NCBI GenBank assembly: GCA_016700055.1
Contig: CP064997.1
Location: 1,364,001 to 1,428,000, forward strand
Direction: 5' to 3'
From: Actinomycetota bacterium
Lineage (GTDB): Bacteria; Actinomycetota; Acidimicrobiia; Acidimicrobiales; Ilumatobacteraceae
DNA length: 64,000 nucleotides
Part shown: positions 53,259-62,504 of the stretch, one piece after another
Layout: every line of letters starts with the position of its first letter
Numbering within the stretch: position 1 is the first letter of the stretch
Position numbers and translations under genes: made by a program
The notes under the pieces: generated by a model
Seen by the model: the letters and a program-made list of their open reading frames with translations, nothing else
Told to the model about the DNA's origin: nothing
The model's database searches: none

Positions 53259-54293
53259 ATGGCACGGATCCGGCTACGCGACATCGCGGAGCGCGCGGGT
53301 GTCAGCGAGGCCACCGTCAGCCGAGTGCTGAACGACCGCCCCGGCGTCTCGGCGCCCACACGTTCGGCCGTCGGCGACGCGATGCGCGCGCTCGGGCTCG
53401 CGGCTCCCGATCGCGTCCGCCATACCGAAGGCCTGGTCGGGCTGATCGTGCCCGAGCTCGACAACCCGATCTTCCCCGCCCTCGCGCAGGCGATCGAGAA
53501 CCGCCTCGCGGCGGCCGGCTTCACCGCGGTGCTCGGTTGCGCGACCCAAGAAGGCGTCGACGAGGACGACTACGTGGAGATGCTCGCCGAACGCGGCGTT
53601 TCCGGAATCGTCTTCGTCTCCGGCCGGCACGCCGACATGTCGGCCGACCAGCGCTCCTACCACGAGCTGCTCGCGCGAGGCATGCCGATCGTGCTCGTGA
53701 ACGGTCACCATCCCGGCATCGACGCCCCGTCGGTGTCGTGCGACGACCGCCACGCGTCGAGGCTGGCGGTGGCGCACCTGGCGAGCCTCGGCCACGAGCG
53801 GATCGGTTTCGTCTCCGGGCCCCAGCGCTACGTCGTCGTGCAGCGCAAGCTCGAAGGCTTCCACGCCGCGATGTCCGACGCCGGCCTGAGCGTCGATCCC
53901 TCGCTCGTCTCCGTCGACGCGGTGTTCTCGGTGGAGGGCGGGCACGCCGTGGCGCCCCAGCTCCTCGGGAGCGGCGCGACGGCGGTGGTGGCGGCGAGCG
54001 ACCTGATCGCGCTCGGCGTCGTGCGCGCGGCAAACGAAACCGGCCTGGCGGTGCCCGCCGACATCTCGGTGGTCGGCTTCGACGACACGGCACTGATGGC
54101 GTTCACCGATCCGCCGCTCACCACCGTGCGCCAGCCGGTGCGCGCGATGGCCGAGCTCGCGGCGCGCCTCTTGATCGACCAGGTGCGCGCCGCCGGCCCG
54201 CATACGCCCCAGCGCGAGTACCTCTTCCGACCCGAGCTCGTCGTGCGCGGCTCGAGCGCGCCGGCTGGGGCACTCGCCGCCTCCGGCCGCTGA
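53259..54293 (+). CDS. LacI-family regulator of the maltose locus
   Basis: A 344-residue regulator from ATG 53259. The HTH and hinge are IRLRDIAERAGVSEATVSRV and LNDRPGVSAPTRSAVGDAMR. The effector domain begins GLIVPELDNPIFPALAQAIE and contains LGHERIGFVSGP and ISVVGFDDTALMAFTDPPLT. Upstream frame extension covers the intergenic operators and was rejected. The divergent position next to malE suggests control of the mal operon and of itself, with a maltodextrin as inducer by analogy with MalR. Confidence 0.9.
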   Translation: MARIRLRDIAERAGVSEATVSRVLNDRPGVSAPTRSAVGDAMRALGLAAPDRVRHTEGLVGLIVPELDNPIFPALAQAIENRLAAAGFTAVLGCATQEGVDEDDYVEMLAERGVSGIVFVSGRHADMSADQRSYHELLARGMPIVLVNGHHPGIDAPSVSCDDRHASRLAVAHLASLGHERIGFVSGPQRYVVVQRKLEGFHAAMSDAGLSVDPSLVSVDAVFSVEGGHAVAPQLLGSGATAVVAASDLIALGVVRAANETGLAVPADISVVGFDDTALMAFTDPPLTTVRQPVRAMAELAARLLIDQVRAAGPHTPQREYLFRPELVVRGSSAPAGALAASGR

Positions 54294-54322
54294 GGCACCG
54301 ATGCTCCACTAGGTTCGCAGTC

Positions 54323-55027
54323 ATGAGCGAGCCGGTGCAGGTGAGCATCGACGACGGCGTGGCTGTCGTCCGAATCGACGACCAGAAGGCGAACGCGCTG
54401 TCCCACGACGTCATCTTGCGCCTGCACGCCGCGTTGGACACCGCGGCGAGCGAGGCGTCGGCGGTCTGCTTCGTCGGGCGCGAGGGCAAGCTCTGCGCAG
54501 GGTTCGACCTCTCGGTGATGACCGCCGGGGCAGAGGCGACGCGCGGGCTCGTGCACGCCGGCGGCGAGCTGCTGATGCGCATCTACGGCCACCCCCAGCC
54601 GACCGTCGTCGCCGTCACCGGTCACGCTCTTGCCGCCGGAGCCCTCTTCGTGCTCGCCTGCGATCTGCGCATCGGCGCCGACGTGCCGGCCAAGATCGGG
54701 CTCAACGAGACCGCGATCGGGATGGCCTTGCCGGTGTACGCGGTGGAGCTCGCCCGCGACCGGCTGTCACCCGAACACCTCGCCCGGGCGACCCTGATGG
54801 CCGAGATCTACGGGCCTGCCGGCGCGGTCGAGGCCGGCTACCTCGACGAGGTGGTGCCCGTCGACGAGCTGGTCGACTACTCGATCGGCGAGGCCCGCCA
54901 CCTCGGCTCGTACCGCTCCGGCGCCTACAGCACCACCAAGACCCAGCTGCGCGCGGCCACCATCGAGCGCGTGCTCGCCGGGCTCGACGCCGACATGGCC
55001 AACATGGTGCCCCCGGTCGTCGGCTGA
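54323..55027 (+). CDS. Enoyl-CoA hydratase/isomerase family protein
   Basis: A 234-residue crotonase-fold protein from ATG 54323. AGFDLSVMTAG includes the first oxyanion-hole segment, and GHALAAGALFVLACDLRIGA the second. In place of the usual catalytic Glu pair there is ETAIGMALPVYAVELARDRL, in which a Glu and neighbouring Gly-Met are retained. The protein is short of the usual 260 residues at the C-terminus. Hydratase or isomerase activity on an acyl-CoA is likely, substrate unknown. Followed by the VOC gene after 24 bp with AAAGGAGAG before its start. Confidence 0.85.
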   Translation: MSEPVQVSIDDGVAVVRIDDQKANALSHDVILRLHAALDTAASEASAVCFVGREGKLCAGFDLSVMTAGAEATRGLVHAGGELLMRIYGHPQPTVVAVTGHALAAGALFVLACDLRIGADVPAKIGLNETAIGMALPVYAVELARDRLSPEHLARATLMAEIYGPAGAVEAGYLDEVVPVDELVDYSIGEARHLGSYRSGAYSTTKTQLRAATIERVLAGLDADMANMVPPVVG

Positions 55028-55051
55028 CCGGATCGGCGGAAAGGAGAGACT

Positions 55052-55531
55052 GTGGACCGAACCGCCGAATGGGACGAGCTGCGCAACCGATACCTGGTGC
55101 CGCGTGGGGAGCGGGCGGCATCGAGCGCCCGCGGCGTGCACCACGTGGCGTTGCTGTCGAGCGACGTAGAGCGGACGATCCGCTTCTACCAGGACCTGCT
55201 CGGCTTCCCGCTGATCGAGCTGTTCGAGAACCGCGACTACGCCGGCTCGACGCACTTCTTCTTCGACCTGGGCGTCGGCAACTGCCTCGCCTTCTTCGAC
55301 TTCCCCGGGCTCGACCTCGGCCCTTACCAAGAGGTGCTCGGCGGCCACCATCACCTCGCGATCTCGATCGAGCGCGGTCAGTGGGAGGCAGCCAAGGCCC
55401 GCCTCGACGAGGCCGGCGTCGAGTACGCCCACGTCGACGACTCGTCGCTGTACTTCCGCGGGCCCGACGGTGAGCGCCTGGAGCTGATCAGCGACCCGCT
55501 CGGCCACATGTACGGCAACGACCTCGGCTAG
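55052..55531 (+). CDS. VOC (glyoxalase/dioxygenase) family protein
   Basis: A 159-residue protein from GTG 55052 behind GGAAAGGAGAG. GVHHVALLSSDVERTIRFYQ with the first metal-ligand His opens the first beta-alpha-beta-beta-beta module. HHHLAISIERGQWEAAKARL with a second His, and LYFRGPDGERLELISDPLG with a Glu, complete the typical metal site. Members include glyoxalases, fosfomycin-resistance enzymes and extradiol dioxygenases; the function is not decidable here. Confidence 0.83.
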   Translation: MDRTAEWDELRNRYLVPRGERAASSARGVHHVALLSSDVERTIRFYQDLLGFPLIELFENRDYAGSTHFFFDLGVGNCLAFFDFPGLDLGPYQEVLGGHHHLAISIERGQWEAAKARLDEAGVEYAHVDDSSLYFRGPDGERLELISDPLGHMYGNDLG

Positions 55532-55558
55532 CAGCTCACCGCCGCGGATCTCGCCCGG

Positions 55559-56461
55559 TCAGGCGTCGCGCGCGGCGAGCAGGTCTTCGGTACGCCGCAC
55601 CAGCAGCTGGCGCTCGTCGTCGCTCAGCGGTCGTGCGGTGCGCACGTTCAGCTCCACTCGGCCCCCGTCCTGTCCGGCCTGCATCGCCATCGCCTCGATG
55701 TCGTCGACGAACACCACGCCGGTGAGGTGCTTGGTGCCGGCGACGTCACGCATCGCGTCGGCCGCGGCACCGGCTCTCAGGTTCGACTCGGCCTCGCCGG
55801 GCAGCTTCACCTCGAGTCGGGCCTGCGCCGGCTCCTGGCTGAGGTTGCGGACGTTGGCAAGCGTGGCGTTGGGCATGTGCACGGTGCTCCGCGCGTCGCG
55901 CAGCCTCGTCGTGACCGCGCCGATGTGCTCGACCACACCCCGCACCGGTTCGCGCCAGCCGAGCTCCACCTCGATCTCGTCGCCGACGCCGTAGCGGTCC
56001 TCGAGCAGCACGGAGAGCCCGGTGAGGTAGTCGTTGACCTTGTGCTGGCCGCCGATCGCCAGCCCGGCGCCGAGGAACCCGGCGCTCGAGATGAAGAAGG
56101 CCGCGTCGAGGTCGAGCACGTGGAAGACGGCGATCGAGACCACCACCCAGACGACGAGCGAGAACAGGTGGTTGAGCATGCGGCTCGCCGCATCGACGCG
56201 CTGGCGCCGGCGCTGCTCGACGACGTCGGCAGGCTCACCGCCGTCGCGGCGCACGCGGACACGCCACCACCGAGTGGGCGCCACGAGGCTGCGGTCGGCG
56301 ACGTGGCGCATCACGCGCCGCAGCCCGACCCTCGTCAGCCTGGTCAGCACGAAGCCGCCGAGCACGACGAGGAAGACGAGGAGCGGCCGGGACATGGCCT
56401 GGGCGGCGCTGAGCGCCTCGTCTCCCCCGGGGGGAGCAGCTGTCATCGGTTGCAGGCGCAT
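55559..56461 (-). CDS. Small-conductance mechanosensitive channel (MscS family)
   Basis: A 300-residue protein from ATG 56461 (ATG 56512 would add 17 residues). A first TM (PLLVFLVVLGGFVLTRLTRV), a Leu/Val-rich TM (LVVWVVVSIAVFHVLDLDAA) and the pore helix FLGAGLAIGGQHKVNDYLTG precede the cytoplasmic beta domain (YGVGDEIEVELGWREPVRGV, THMPN-type strand HMPNATLANVRNLS). It relieves turgor on hypo-osmotic shock. The gene faces the exopolysaccharide initiator across an interval containing direct TCAAGAAC repeats. Confidence 0.87.
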   Translation of the reverse strand: MRLQPMTAAPPGGDEALSAAQAMSRPLLVFLVVLGGFVLTRLTRVGLRRVMRHVADRSLVAPTRWWRVRVRRDGGEPADVVEQRRRQRVDAASRMLNHLFSLVVWVVVSIAVFHVLDLDAAFFISSAGFLGAGLAIGGQHKVNDYLTGLSVLLEDRYGVGDEIEVELGWREPVRGVVEHIGAVTTRLRDARSTVHMPNATLANVRNLSQEPAQARLEVKLPGEAESNLRAGAAADAMRDVAGTKHLTGVVFVDDIEAMAMQAGQDGGRVELNVRTARPLSDDERQLLVRRTEDLLAARDA

Positions 56462-56556
56462 GGCTTCCCAGTATGGACACCGGGCCGGCCCAATGTGGCG
56501 CGGTCGCGTCATTTCTTACGGTTCGATGACGATATCTCCTGAGGTGTGACAAGCGT

Positions 56557-56574
56557 CAAGAACGCCTCAAGAAC
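56557..56574. promoter_or_regulatory. Direct TCAAGAAC repeats upstream of the phosphoglycosyltransferase
   Basis: TCAAGAAC occurs twice, 11 bp apart, about 60 bp before GTG 56629 and between two divergent genes. A one-turn spacing could suit a regulator binding site. No regulator is identified. Confidence 0.35.
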
Positions 56575-56628
56575 TGGGCGTCGCAGCCGATACCCGTGCT
56601 ACACCAGTAAACGAACGGGCGGTGGGCC

Positions 56629-58149
56629 GTGAAGTTGACGGAATCCGAAGACAAGGCCGGGCCGGCGGTGGCCGCTGCGCCGACGTCGACGAGTGACAAG
56701 GAATCGGCACCGGCGGCCGTCCGCGCGCGCCAAGAGTCGGTCCCGGCATCCCGGCGTCTGTCTCCGAAGGCGCTGAAGCGACGCCTCGTGCTGGCCGACG
56801 CGGTGACGATCGTCGGTGTGTTCGCAGTTGCGTTCGTGCTGCAGGACGTCTTCCGGCCCGTCCCTCGTCATGTGCGCATGGAGCACCTCGCGCTCGCCAT
56901 GATCGGTGTGCCGGTGTGGCTCGTCGCGCTGGGCACGAACAAGCTCTACCGCGCGCGCGTGATCGATCGGCGCGGTGAGGAGTTCCGCCGGCTCACCGTG
57001 TCGACTGCGGTCGCGGTAGCCGTGATGGTGACGATCGCGTTCGTTCTGCAGTACTCGAACCTGTCGCGTGGCTGGGTGCTCGCCGTATTGCTCGTCGGGG
57101 TGGTCGCGCTGGCCATCGAGCGCGAGATCGCTCGCGCGGTCTTCACCCGGTTGCGCCGCCAGCGGCGCATCAGCCGCCGAGTGGTGATCATCGGCACCGA
57201 CGCGAACGCGATCGGGCTGCTGCACACCCTGCAGCGTGATTCCGGTCTCGGCTACGAGGTGGTCGGCTTCGTCGGCGACCAGGACTTCGGCCAGCGCGGC
57301 GGGGTGATGGTGCTCGGCGCGCTGGAGCACGCCGAAGAGGTGATGACCGAGGTCAATGCCAGCGGGGCGCTGATCTCGCCGGCGTCGGTGCCTCCGCACA
57401 CGCTCAACATGCTCACCCGCCGGCTCACCGACGCGGGGTTCCACGTGGCGCTGTCGTCCAGCCTGCGCGACATCGACATCACCAGGTTCCGGCCCCAGGC
57501 GGTGGACGGCCGCACGCTCATGTACATCGAGCCGACCATCCGTTCCGGCTGGCGGGCCGTCGCCAAGCGCGCGTTCGACTTGGCGGTCTCGAGCGTGGCC
57601 CTGCTCATCGCCTCACCCGTGCTGGCCGTGGCGACGATCGCGATCAAGCTCGACTCGCGTGGCCCGGTGCTGTTCCGCCAACGGCGGGTCGGACGCGACG
57701 GCGAGGCGTTCGACATCTTGAAGCTGCGCACGATGGTGGCCGACGCCGAGGCGCGCAAGCAGGACCTGCTGGAGCAGAACGAGCTCGACGGGCCGCTGTT
57801 CAAGATGGCCAACGACCCCCGGATCACCCGCGTCGGCCGACTGCTGCGCAAGCTGTCGATCGACGAACTGCCCCAGTTCTGGAACGTGCTGAAGGGCGAG
57901 ATGAGCATCGTCGGGCCGCGTCCGGCACTGCCCGCGGAGATGGCCGAGTGGCCACCCGAGCTCCTCGACCGGTTGCGGGTGCTGCCCGGGATCACCGGGA
58001 TGTGGCAGGTGTCGGGCCGCTCGGCGACGACGTTCGAGGAGTACAAGCGCCTCGACCTGTACTACGTCGACAACTGGTCACTGCTCCACGATCTGCGCAT
58101 CGTGGCCAAGACCGCCGTCGTCGTCGCCTTCCAGCGCGGCGCCCACTAG
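56629..58149 (+). CDS. Polyprenyl glycosylphosphotransferase (exopolysaccharide initiation)
   Basis: A 506-residue protein from GTG 56629. About five N-terminal hydrophobic segments (LADAVTIVGVFAVAFVLQDV, LAMIGVPVWLVALG) lead to a nucleotide-binding-like CoA_binding_3 domain (VVIIGTDANAIGLLHTLQRD). The C-terminal catalytic domain contains KRAFDLAVSSVALLIASPVL, GPVLFRQRRVGRDG, LKLRTM, LSIDELPQFWNVL, IVGPRP and LPGITGMWQVSGRS. It carries the long WbaP/EpsE architecture, in contrast to the short transferase at 17253, so two different initiating enzymes exist in this window. Confidence 0.92.
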   Translation: MKLTESEDKAGPAVAAAPTSTSDKESAPAAVRARQESVPASRRLSPKALKRRLVLADAVTIVGVFAVAFVLQDVFRPVPRHVRMEHLALAMIGVPVWLVALGTNKLYRARVIDRRGEEFRRLTVSTAVAVAVMVTIAFVLQYSNLSRGWVLAVLLVGVVALAIEREIARAVFTRLRRQRRISRRVVIIGTDANAIGLLHTLQRDSGLGYEVVGFVGDQDFGQRGGVMVLGALEHAEEVMTEVNASGALISPASVPPHTLNMLTRRLTDAGFHVALSSSLRDIDITRFRPQAVDGRTLMYIEPTIRSGWRAVAKRAFDLAVSSVALLIASPVLAVATIAIKLDSRGPVLFRQRRVGRDGEAFDILKLRTMVADAEARKQDLLEQNELDGPLFKMANDPRITRVGRLLRKLSIDELPQFWNVLKGEMSIVGPRPALPAEMAEWPPELLDRLRVLPGITGMWQVSGRSATTFEEYKRLDLYYVDNWSLLHDLRIVAKTAVVVAFQRGAH

Positions 58150-58153
58150 CGCC

Positions 58154-58169
58154 GCGCTGGTAACAGCGC
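58154..58169. terminator. Hairpin between convergent genes
   Basis: GCGCTG (58154-58159), GTAA tetraloop, CAGCGC (58164-58169), directly after the stop at 58149 and just before the stop of the opposing gene at 58171. It could serve both. Confidence 0.5.
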
Positions 58170-58170
58170 T

Positions 58171-58980
58171 TCAGGAGGCCGCTTCCTCGGTGCGCAGGTT
58201 CAGCCCGGCGTCACCGTTGGTCAGCGTCAGCGAGGCCGCCTCGATCTTGTAAGCCACCTCGCCGACGAGCGTCGCCAGCACCGCCTGCTCGACCAGCATC
58301 TGGTCCTCGTCGCACATCATCTTCGTGGTCGCGATCGGCCCGAAGGTGAGCACGCCGGCGGCCTCGTCGATCTCCACCGTGCCGTTGCCGGTGTTGCAGC
58401 CGGCGACGACGTGCACCTTGCCTTCCTCGATCAGGATCGTGGCGACCACGCCGGTCGGCACGCTCGACACCGCGTCGGCGGAGACGAGGCCGTCGACGGT
58501 CCACGTCGTGCCTTCCAGAGCGCGATCGGGATCGGCCACCACACGGTCGACCAGCACGAGCGTGTCGGCCTCGCCGGTGAGCGTCAGCTCGTCGCCCGAC
58601 ACACCGATCGTCGGCGCCGCGCTCAAGAACTCGGCGAGCCAGGCGTCCTGGTCCATCAGCGCCTCGTCACAGGCCATCTGCGTCTGGGCGAGCTGCTCGA
58701 CGCGCAGCACGTCGCCGTCAAGCGCGTAGCCGCCACCCATCGAGTTGCAGCCGGCCTGGGCCGACACGGCTCCGTCCGCGAAGGCGAGGCGCACCACGCT
58801 GCCGGCGACGAGCGTGTGATCACCCTCGACCGAACCGGCCGTCTCGCTGAGGAGGAACGTACGGCCGTCGAGCACCGGAACTGCCGAGCTGGCGCTCGGC
58901 TCGGCCTCGTCACCGCACGCAGCGGCGAGGAGGGCGACCAGCGGAACAAGCGCGGCGATGGACTTGGAGGTTCGCTTCAT
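58171..58980 (-). CDS. META-domain lipoprotein
   Basis: A 269-residue lipoprotein from ATG 58980; the much longer upstream frame is antisense to the helicase gene. The lipobox is LLAAAC in a clear signal peptide. Two META/HslJ-like domains follow, each with a Cys-containing core: SAQAGCNSMGGGYALDGD with TQMACDEALMDQDAWLAEFL, and HVVAGCNTGNGTVEIDEAAG with TKMMCDEDQMLVEQAVLATL. META domains occur in heat-shock protein HslJ and surface proteins; their role is unclear. Confidence 0.85.
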   Translation of the reverse strand: MKRTSKSIAALVPLVALLAAACGDEAEPSASSAVPVLDGRTFLLSETAGSVEGDHTLVAGSVVRLAFADGAVSAQAGCNSMGGGYALDGDVLRVEQLAQTQMACDEALMDQDAWLAEFLSAAPTIGVSGDELTLTGEADTLVLVDRVVADPDRALEGTTWTVDGLVSADAVSSVPTGVVATILIEEGKVHVVAGCNTGNGTVEIDEAAGVLTFGPIATTKMMCDEDQMLVEQAVLATLVGEVAYKIEAASLTLTNGDAGLNLRTEEAAS

Positions 58981-59071
58981 GTCTCTCTGACGACGGGTGC
59001 CGGCGTCTGGTTCCCGCAGGTAACGGTCGCTCGCGCCCGATAGCACACCCTTACGCCAGGATGGGGCGGCG

Positions 59072-61963
59072 ATGGCCATCTCTTGCTCGTACTGCGGCGG
59101 CTCCCACGCCACCCCCGGTGAGGTTCGCGCGTGCTGGGAGCGCACCGGCGGTTCACCGGCCGACGACGCACCCGAGGAGAGCGCCCCGGCACCGGCCGCG
59201 CCGCGACCACCCGCGCCGCGACCACCCGCTGCCCTAGCGGCACGTCCGGCAACATCGGCGACCGTCGGCCCCGCCGAGCAGCTCGCCGGGCCCGACGCGC
59301 TCGGCCGCTCGATCGTGCTCCTGCCCGGCGCCGATGTGCCCGAACCGTGGGCGGGGTGCGCGCGGCCGGCCGAGGAGGTGCTGGTCGACGAGCAGACGCT
59401 CGCTTCGGGCGAGGCGATGGCCGCGCTGGTCGGCGTGCTCGGGGCGCGGTGGCGCTCGCGCACCCGCACCGTCATCCGCCTCGGCGACGCCAGTGCACTC
59501 CTCGCCGACCCGGAGCGCTCTCCGGGCACGGTCGATGTACGCCCGCTGCACGAGATCGGCCCCCGGGGCGAGCTCACCCTCGACGTGGTGCACCACCTCG
59601 TCTGGTCCAACTCGGTCGACGGTCGCGATCCCGACGCAGCCAGCTGGGCGGGGGAGGACTCCGCGGCGGCGTGGGTGGACGGCGGCCCGCTCACCTTCTT
59701 CCTCCCGATCGACGGCGTGCCCGTGGTGCACCGCATCGCCGTCGAACACGGCTCCCTCGCCCCCTTCGCCACGAACGAGCCCGTCGGCGCCGGTGCCGAG
59801 CTGGCCCCCGATCAGCGCGCGGCCGTCACCCATCCCGGAGGCCCGGCGCGGATCATCGCTCCCGCGGGCTCCGGCAAGACGCGAGTCCTCACCGAACGCG
59901 CCCGGCTGCTGGTGGGCGGCTGGCAGCTACCTGCAGCCGCGGTGTGCCTCGTCGCGTTCAACACCCGTGCCCAGGCCGAGATGCGCGACCGCACCCGCGA
60001 CCTGCCCGAACTGCAGGTGCGCACGCTCAACTCGATCGCGCTCGCCGTCGTCAACGGCACGCCGCCCTACGCCCCCCGTGACCGGCGCTACCAGACGATC
60101 GACGAGGGCCAGGTGCGCCGCTTGCTGGACCGCTTCGTCGCCCCCCAGCGACGCCGCAACACCGACCCGCTCGCCCCGTGGATAGAGGCGTTGTCTCTCT
60201 GCAGACTCGGCCTGCGTGACCCGGGCGAGGTCGAGGCGATGTACCAGGGCGACGTGGCCGGGTTCGCGGAGATCCTGCCCAGCTACCGCGAAGCGCTCTC
60301 GCGCGACGGGCTCGTCGACTTCGACGAACAGATCGTGCGAGCGATCGAGACGCTGCTCACCGATCCCGTGGCGCGCGCCGGCGCCCAACGCGCCTGCCGG
60401 GTGCTGCTGGTGGACGAGTTCCAAGACCTGACCCCGGCCCACGTGCTGCTCGTGCGCCTGCTCGCCGGGCCCGACGCGAACGTGTTCGGGGTGGGTGACG
60501 ACGACCAGACGATCTACGGCTACAACGGCGCCGATCCGTCGTGGTTGCTCGACTTCGCCGAGCTCTTCCCGGGCGCCGGCGACCACCCACTCGAGGTCAA
60601 CTACCGCTGTCCAGGCGGGGTGACGGCGGGCGTCGATCGGATGCTGCGCCGCAACAGCCGTCGTGTCCCGAAGACGATCCGCAGTGCTCACCCGGATGCG
60701 GAGGGATTCGACGTGGTGCTCACCACCGGCCCGGCCGAGACGCTCGCCGCCGCGGTCGACGCGGTGCGCGCCGTGCTGGCCGCAGGGCACCAACCGAGCG
60801 ACGTGGCCGTGCTCACGCGGGTCAACTCGCTGCTCGTGCCGGTGCAGGTGGGTCTGGCCGCGGCCGGCGTGCACACGCAGGGGGGCGTCGGCGTCGAGTT
60901 CGTCGAGCGCACCGCGGTGCGGGCGACCCTCGCCTGGCTGCGCCTCGCCGCCGGCTCGTGGCGCGCCGACGACCTGCGTGAGGCGCTGAAGCGGCCGTCG
61001 CGCCCGCTCCACCCGCGCGTCGCCGACTGGGTGGGCGAAGCCCGCGACGCCGACGCGCTGTGGCGCCTCTCCACCAGGCTGCGCACGCCGCGTGACGCGG
61101 AGCGCGTCGAGGCCTTCGCCGCCGACATCGCCGGCATGCGCACCCTCGTCGAGCGACGCCGCCCCACCGCCGAAGTGCTCGAGCGTCTCTTCCACACCGT
61201 CGGGCTGGCCGGATCGATCGCCTCGCTCGACGCCAACCGGGTGGGGACCAACCGCAGCGCGCAGGACGACGACCTCGCCGCGCTGCAACAGCTCGCGTCC
61301 CTGCAGCCCGATGCGGCGGGCTTTCCCGCGTGGCTCACGCGCGTGCTCGCCGAGACCGGCCGTCGAGGTGGCCACGACGGGTTCGAGGGCGGCGCGGCGC
61401 TCACCCTGGCCACGGTGCACCGGGTGAAGGGCCAGGAGTGGCCGTTCGTGGTGGTCCACTCGGCCAGCGACACCCAGTTCCCCCACCGGCTCGCCGACGA
61501 CCTCGAGGAGGAGCGGCGGGTGTTCCACGTGGCGCTCACCCGTGCGGCGCGCCACGTGACGATCGTCGCGCCAGACCCCCCTTCGCCGTTCGTCGCCGAG
61601 CTCACCACCGAGGGCCGCCCGCCGCCGCCGACGCCGAAGCCGGAGCCGACCGCACGGGCGGCGGCCGCGGCCGCGCGCACCCGGACCGCACGCGCGGTGA
61701 AAGCTGCGCCGGCCGGTGGTGCAGCGGCCGAGCGCCTGCGCGCGGCGCTCAAGTCGAGGCGGCGCGACCTCGCCGCCGGAAAGCCCGCCTACACCGTGTT
61801 CGACGACACGACGCTCGAGCACCTCGTCGAGCGCCGTCCGGCGACGCTCGCCGAGCTGGCCCGGGTGCCGGGCATGGGGCCGAAGCGGCTGGAGCGCTTC
61901 GGCGACGAGATCCTGGTGCTGATCGAAGACCACCTCGCAGACGCCGACGACGAGCGCGCGTGA
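59072..61963 (+). CDS. uvrD2: UvrD/Rep-type superfamily 1 helicase with HRDC domain (UvrD2-like)
   Basis: A 963-residue helicase. A small N-terminal CSYCGGSHATPGEVRACW segment with Cys/His may bind zinc. About 230 residues of low-similarity linker follow, then Walker A APAGSGKTRVLTERA (about 263-270), LVAFNTRAQAEMRDR (Ia), VLLVDEFQDLTPAH (II), GVGDDDQTIYGYNGADP (III), and the C-terminal ATLAWLRLAAGSWRADDLR and TVHRVKGQEWPFVVVHSASD motifs. HRDC is at the end (KPAYTVFDDTTLEHLVERRP). The order matches mycobacterial UvrD2, with an N-terminal extension. It would unwind DNA 3' to 5' in repair. Confidence 0.9.
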   Translation: MAISCSYCGGSHATPGEVRACWERTGGSPADDAPEESAPAPAAPRPPAPRPPAALAARPATSATVGPAEQLAGPDALGRSIVLLPGADVPEPWAGCARPAEEVLVDEQTLASGEAMAALVGVLGARWRSRTRTVIRLGDASALLADPERSPGTVDVRPLHEIGPRGELTLDVVHHLVWSNSVDGRDPDAASWAGEDSAAAWVDGGPLTFFLPIDGVPVVHRIAVEHGSLAPFATNEPVGAGAELAPDQRAAVTHPGGPARIIAPAGSGKTRVLTERARLLVGGWQLPAAAVCLVAFNTRAQAEMRDRTRDLPELQVRTLNSIALAVVNGTPPYAPRDRRYQTIDEGQVRRLLDRFVAPQRRRNTDPLAPWIEALSLCRLGLRDPGEVEAMYQGDVAGFAEILPSYREALSRDGLVDFDEQIVRAIETLLTDPVARAGAQRACRVLLVDEFQDLTPAHVLLVRLLAGPDANVFGVGDDDQTIYGYNGADPSWLLDFAELFPGAGDHPLEVNYRCPGGVTAGVDRMLRRNSRRVPKTIRSAHPDAEGFDVVLTTGPAETLAAAVDAVRAVLAAGHQPSDVAVLTRVNSLLVPVQVGLAAAGVHTQGGVGVEFVERTAVRATLAWLRLAAGSWRADDLREALKRPSRPLHPRVADWVGEARDADALWRLSTRLRTPRDAERVEAFAADIAGMRTLVERRRPTAEVLERLFHTVGLAGSIASLDANRVGTNRSAQDDDLAALQQLASLQPDAAGFPAWLTRVLAETGRRGGHDGFEGGAALTLATVHRVKGQEWPFVVVHSASDTQFPHRLADDLEEERRVFHVALTRAARHVTIVAPDPPSPFVAELTTEGRPPPPTPKPEPTARAAAAAARTRTARAVKAAPAGGAAAERLRAALKSRRRDLAAGKPAYTVFDDTTLEHLVERRPATLAELARVPGMGPKRLERFGDEILVLIEDHLADADDERA

Positions 61964-61997
61964 GCACCGACCGGGTGGCGACGCCCGGCGGTCGGCG

Positions 61998-62504
61998 TCA
62001 GGCGAGTGAGCTCGCGGGCGCGGCCGGCGCCAGCTCGACGACCAGCTCGTCCACCAAGCGTCGGCAACCCTCGGCGACAACCGGGGTCACACCGACCCCG
62101 GCGTCGAAGGTGGCGCCTTCCACACCCAGCACGACGAGCCTCGACGGCAGCCGATCGAGGGTGCTCCCCATCGCGATCGCCTCCGGCACGCCCATCAGGT
62201 GACCGCCGCCGAGCTGGACGTCGCGCGCCCACGCCTGCTGGGCAGCCTCGACGTGGTCGATCTCGAAGCGGTGGATCGTGCCGGCGGCAGCACCAGAGCG
62301 CACCGCGTCGACCAGGTAGGTCTGGTCGCGGAACGCCTGTAACAGCCGTACCGGTTCGCCGTCGAGCTCCACCAGCGTCACCGGGCACACCTCGCCCAAC
62401 CGCCGGCGCAACAGCTCCACCACGAGTGGGCCGACACCGTCGTCACGCCTGTACGGCGTGCCGACGCCGATCACCACGATGCCTTGCGACACCGGTCCAC
62501 TCAT
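61998..62504 (-). CDS. NiFe hydrogenase maturation protease
   Basis: A 168-residue HybD/HycI-type endopeptidase. VIGVGTPYRRDDGVGPLVVE holds the metal-binding acidic residue (the usual GN is GT here), YLVDAVRSGAAAGTIHRFE the second, and GGGHLMGVPEAIAMGSTLDR with its conserved His the third. It removes the C-terminal peptide of the large subunit after nickel insertion. Its ATG overlaps the large-subunit stop by four bases (ATGA), a typical arrangement. Confidence 0.88.
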   Translation of the reverse strand: MSGPVSQGIVVIGVGTPYRRDDGVGPLVVELLRRRLGEVCPVTLVELDGEPVRLLQAFRDQTYLVDAVRSGAAAGTIHRFEIDHVEAAQQAWARDVQLGGGHLMGVPEAIAMGSTLDRLPSRLVVLGVEGATFDAGVGVTPVVAEGCRRLVDELVVELAPAAPASSLA

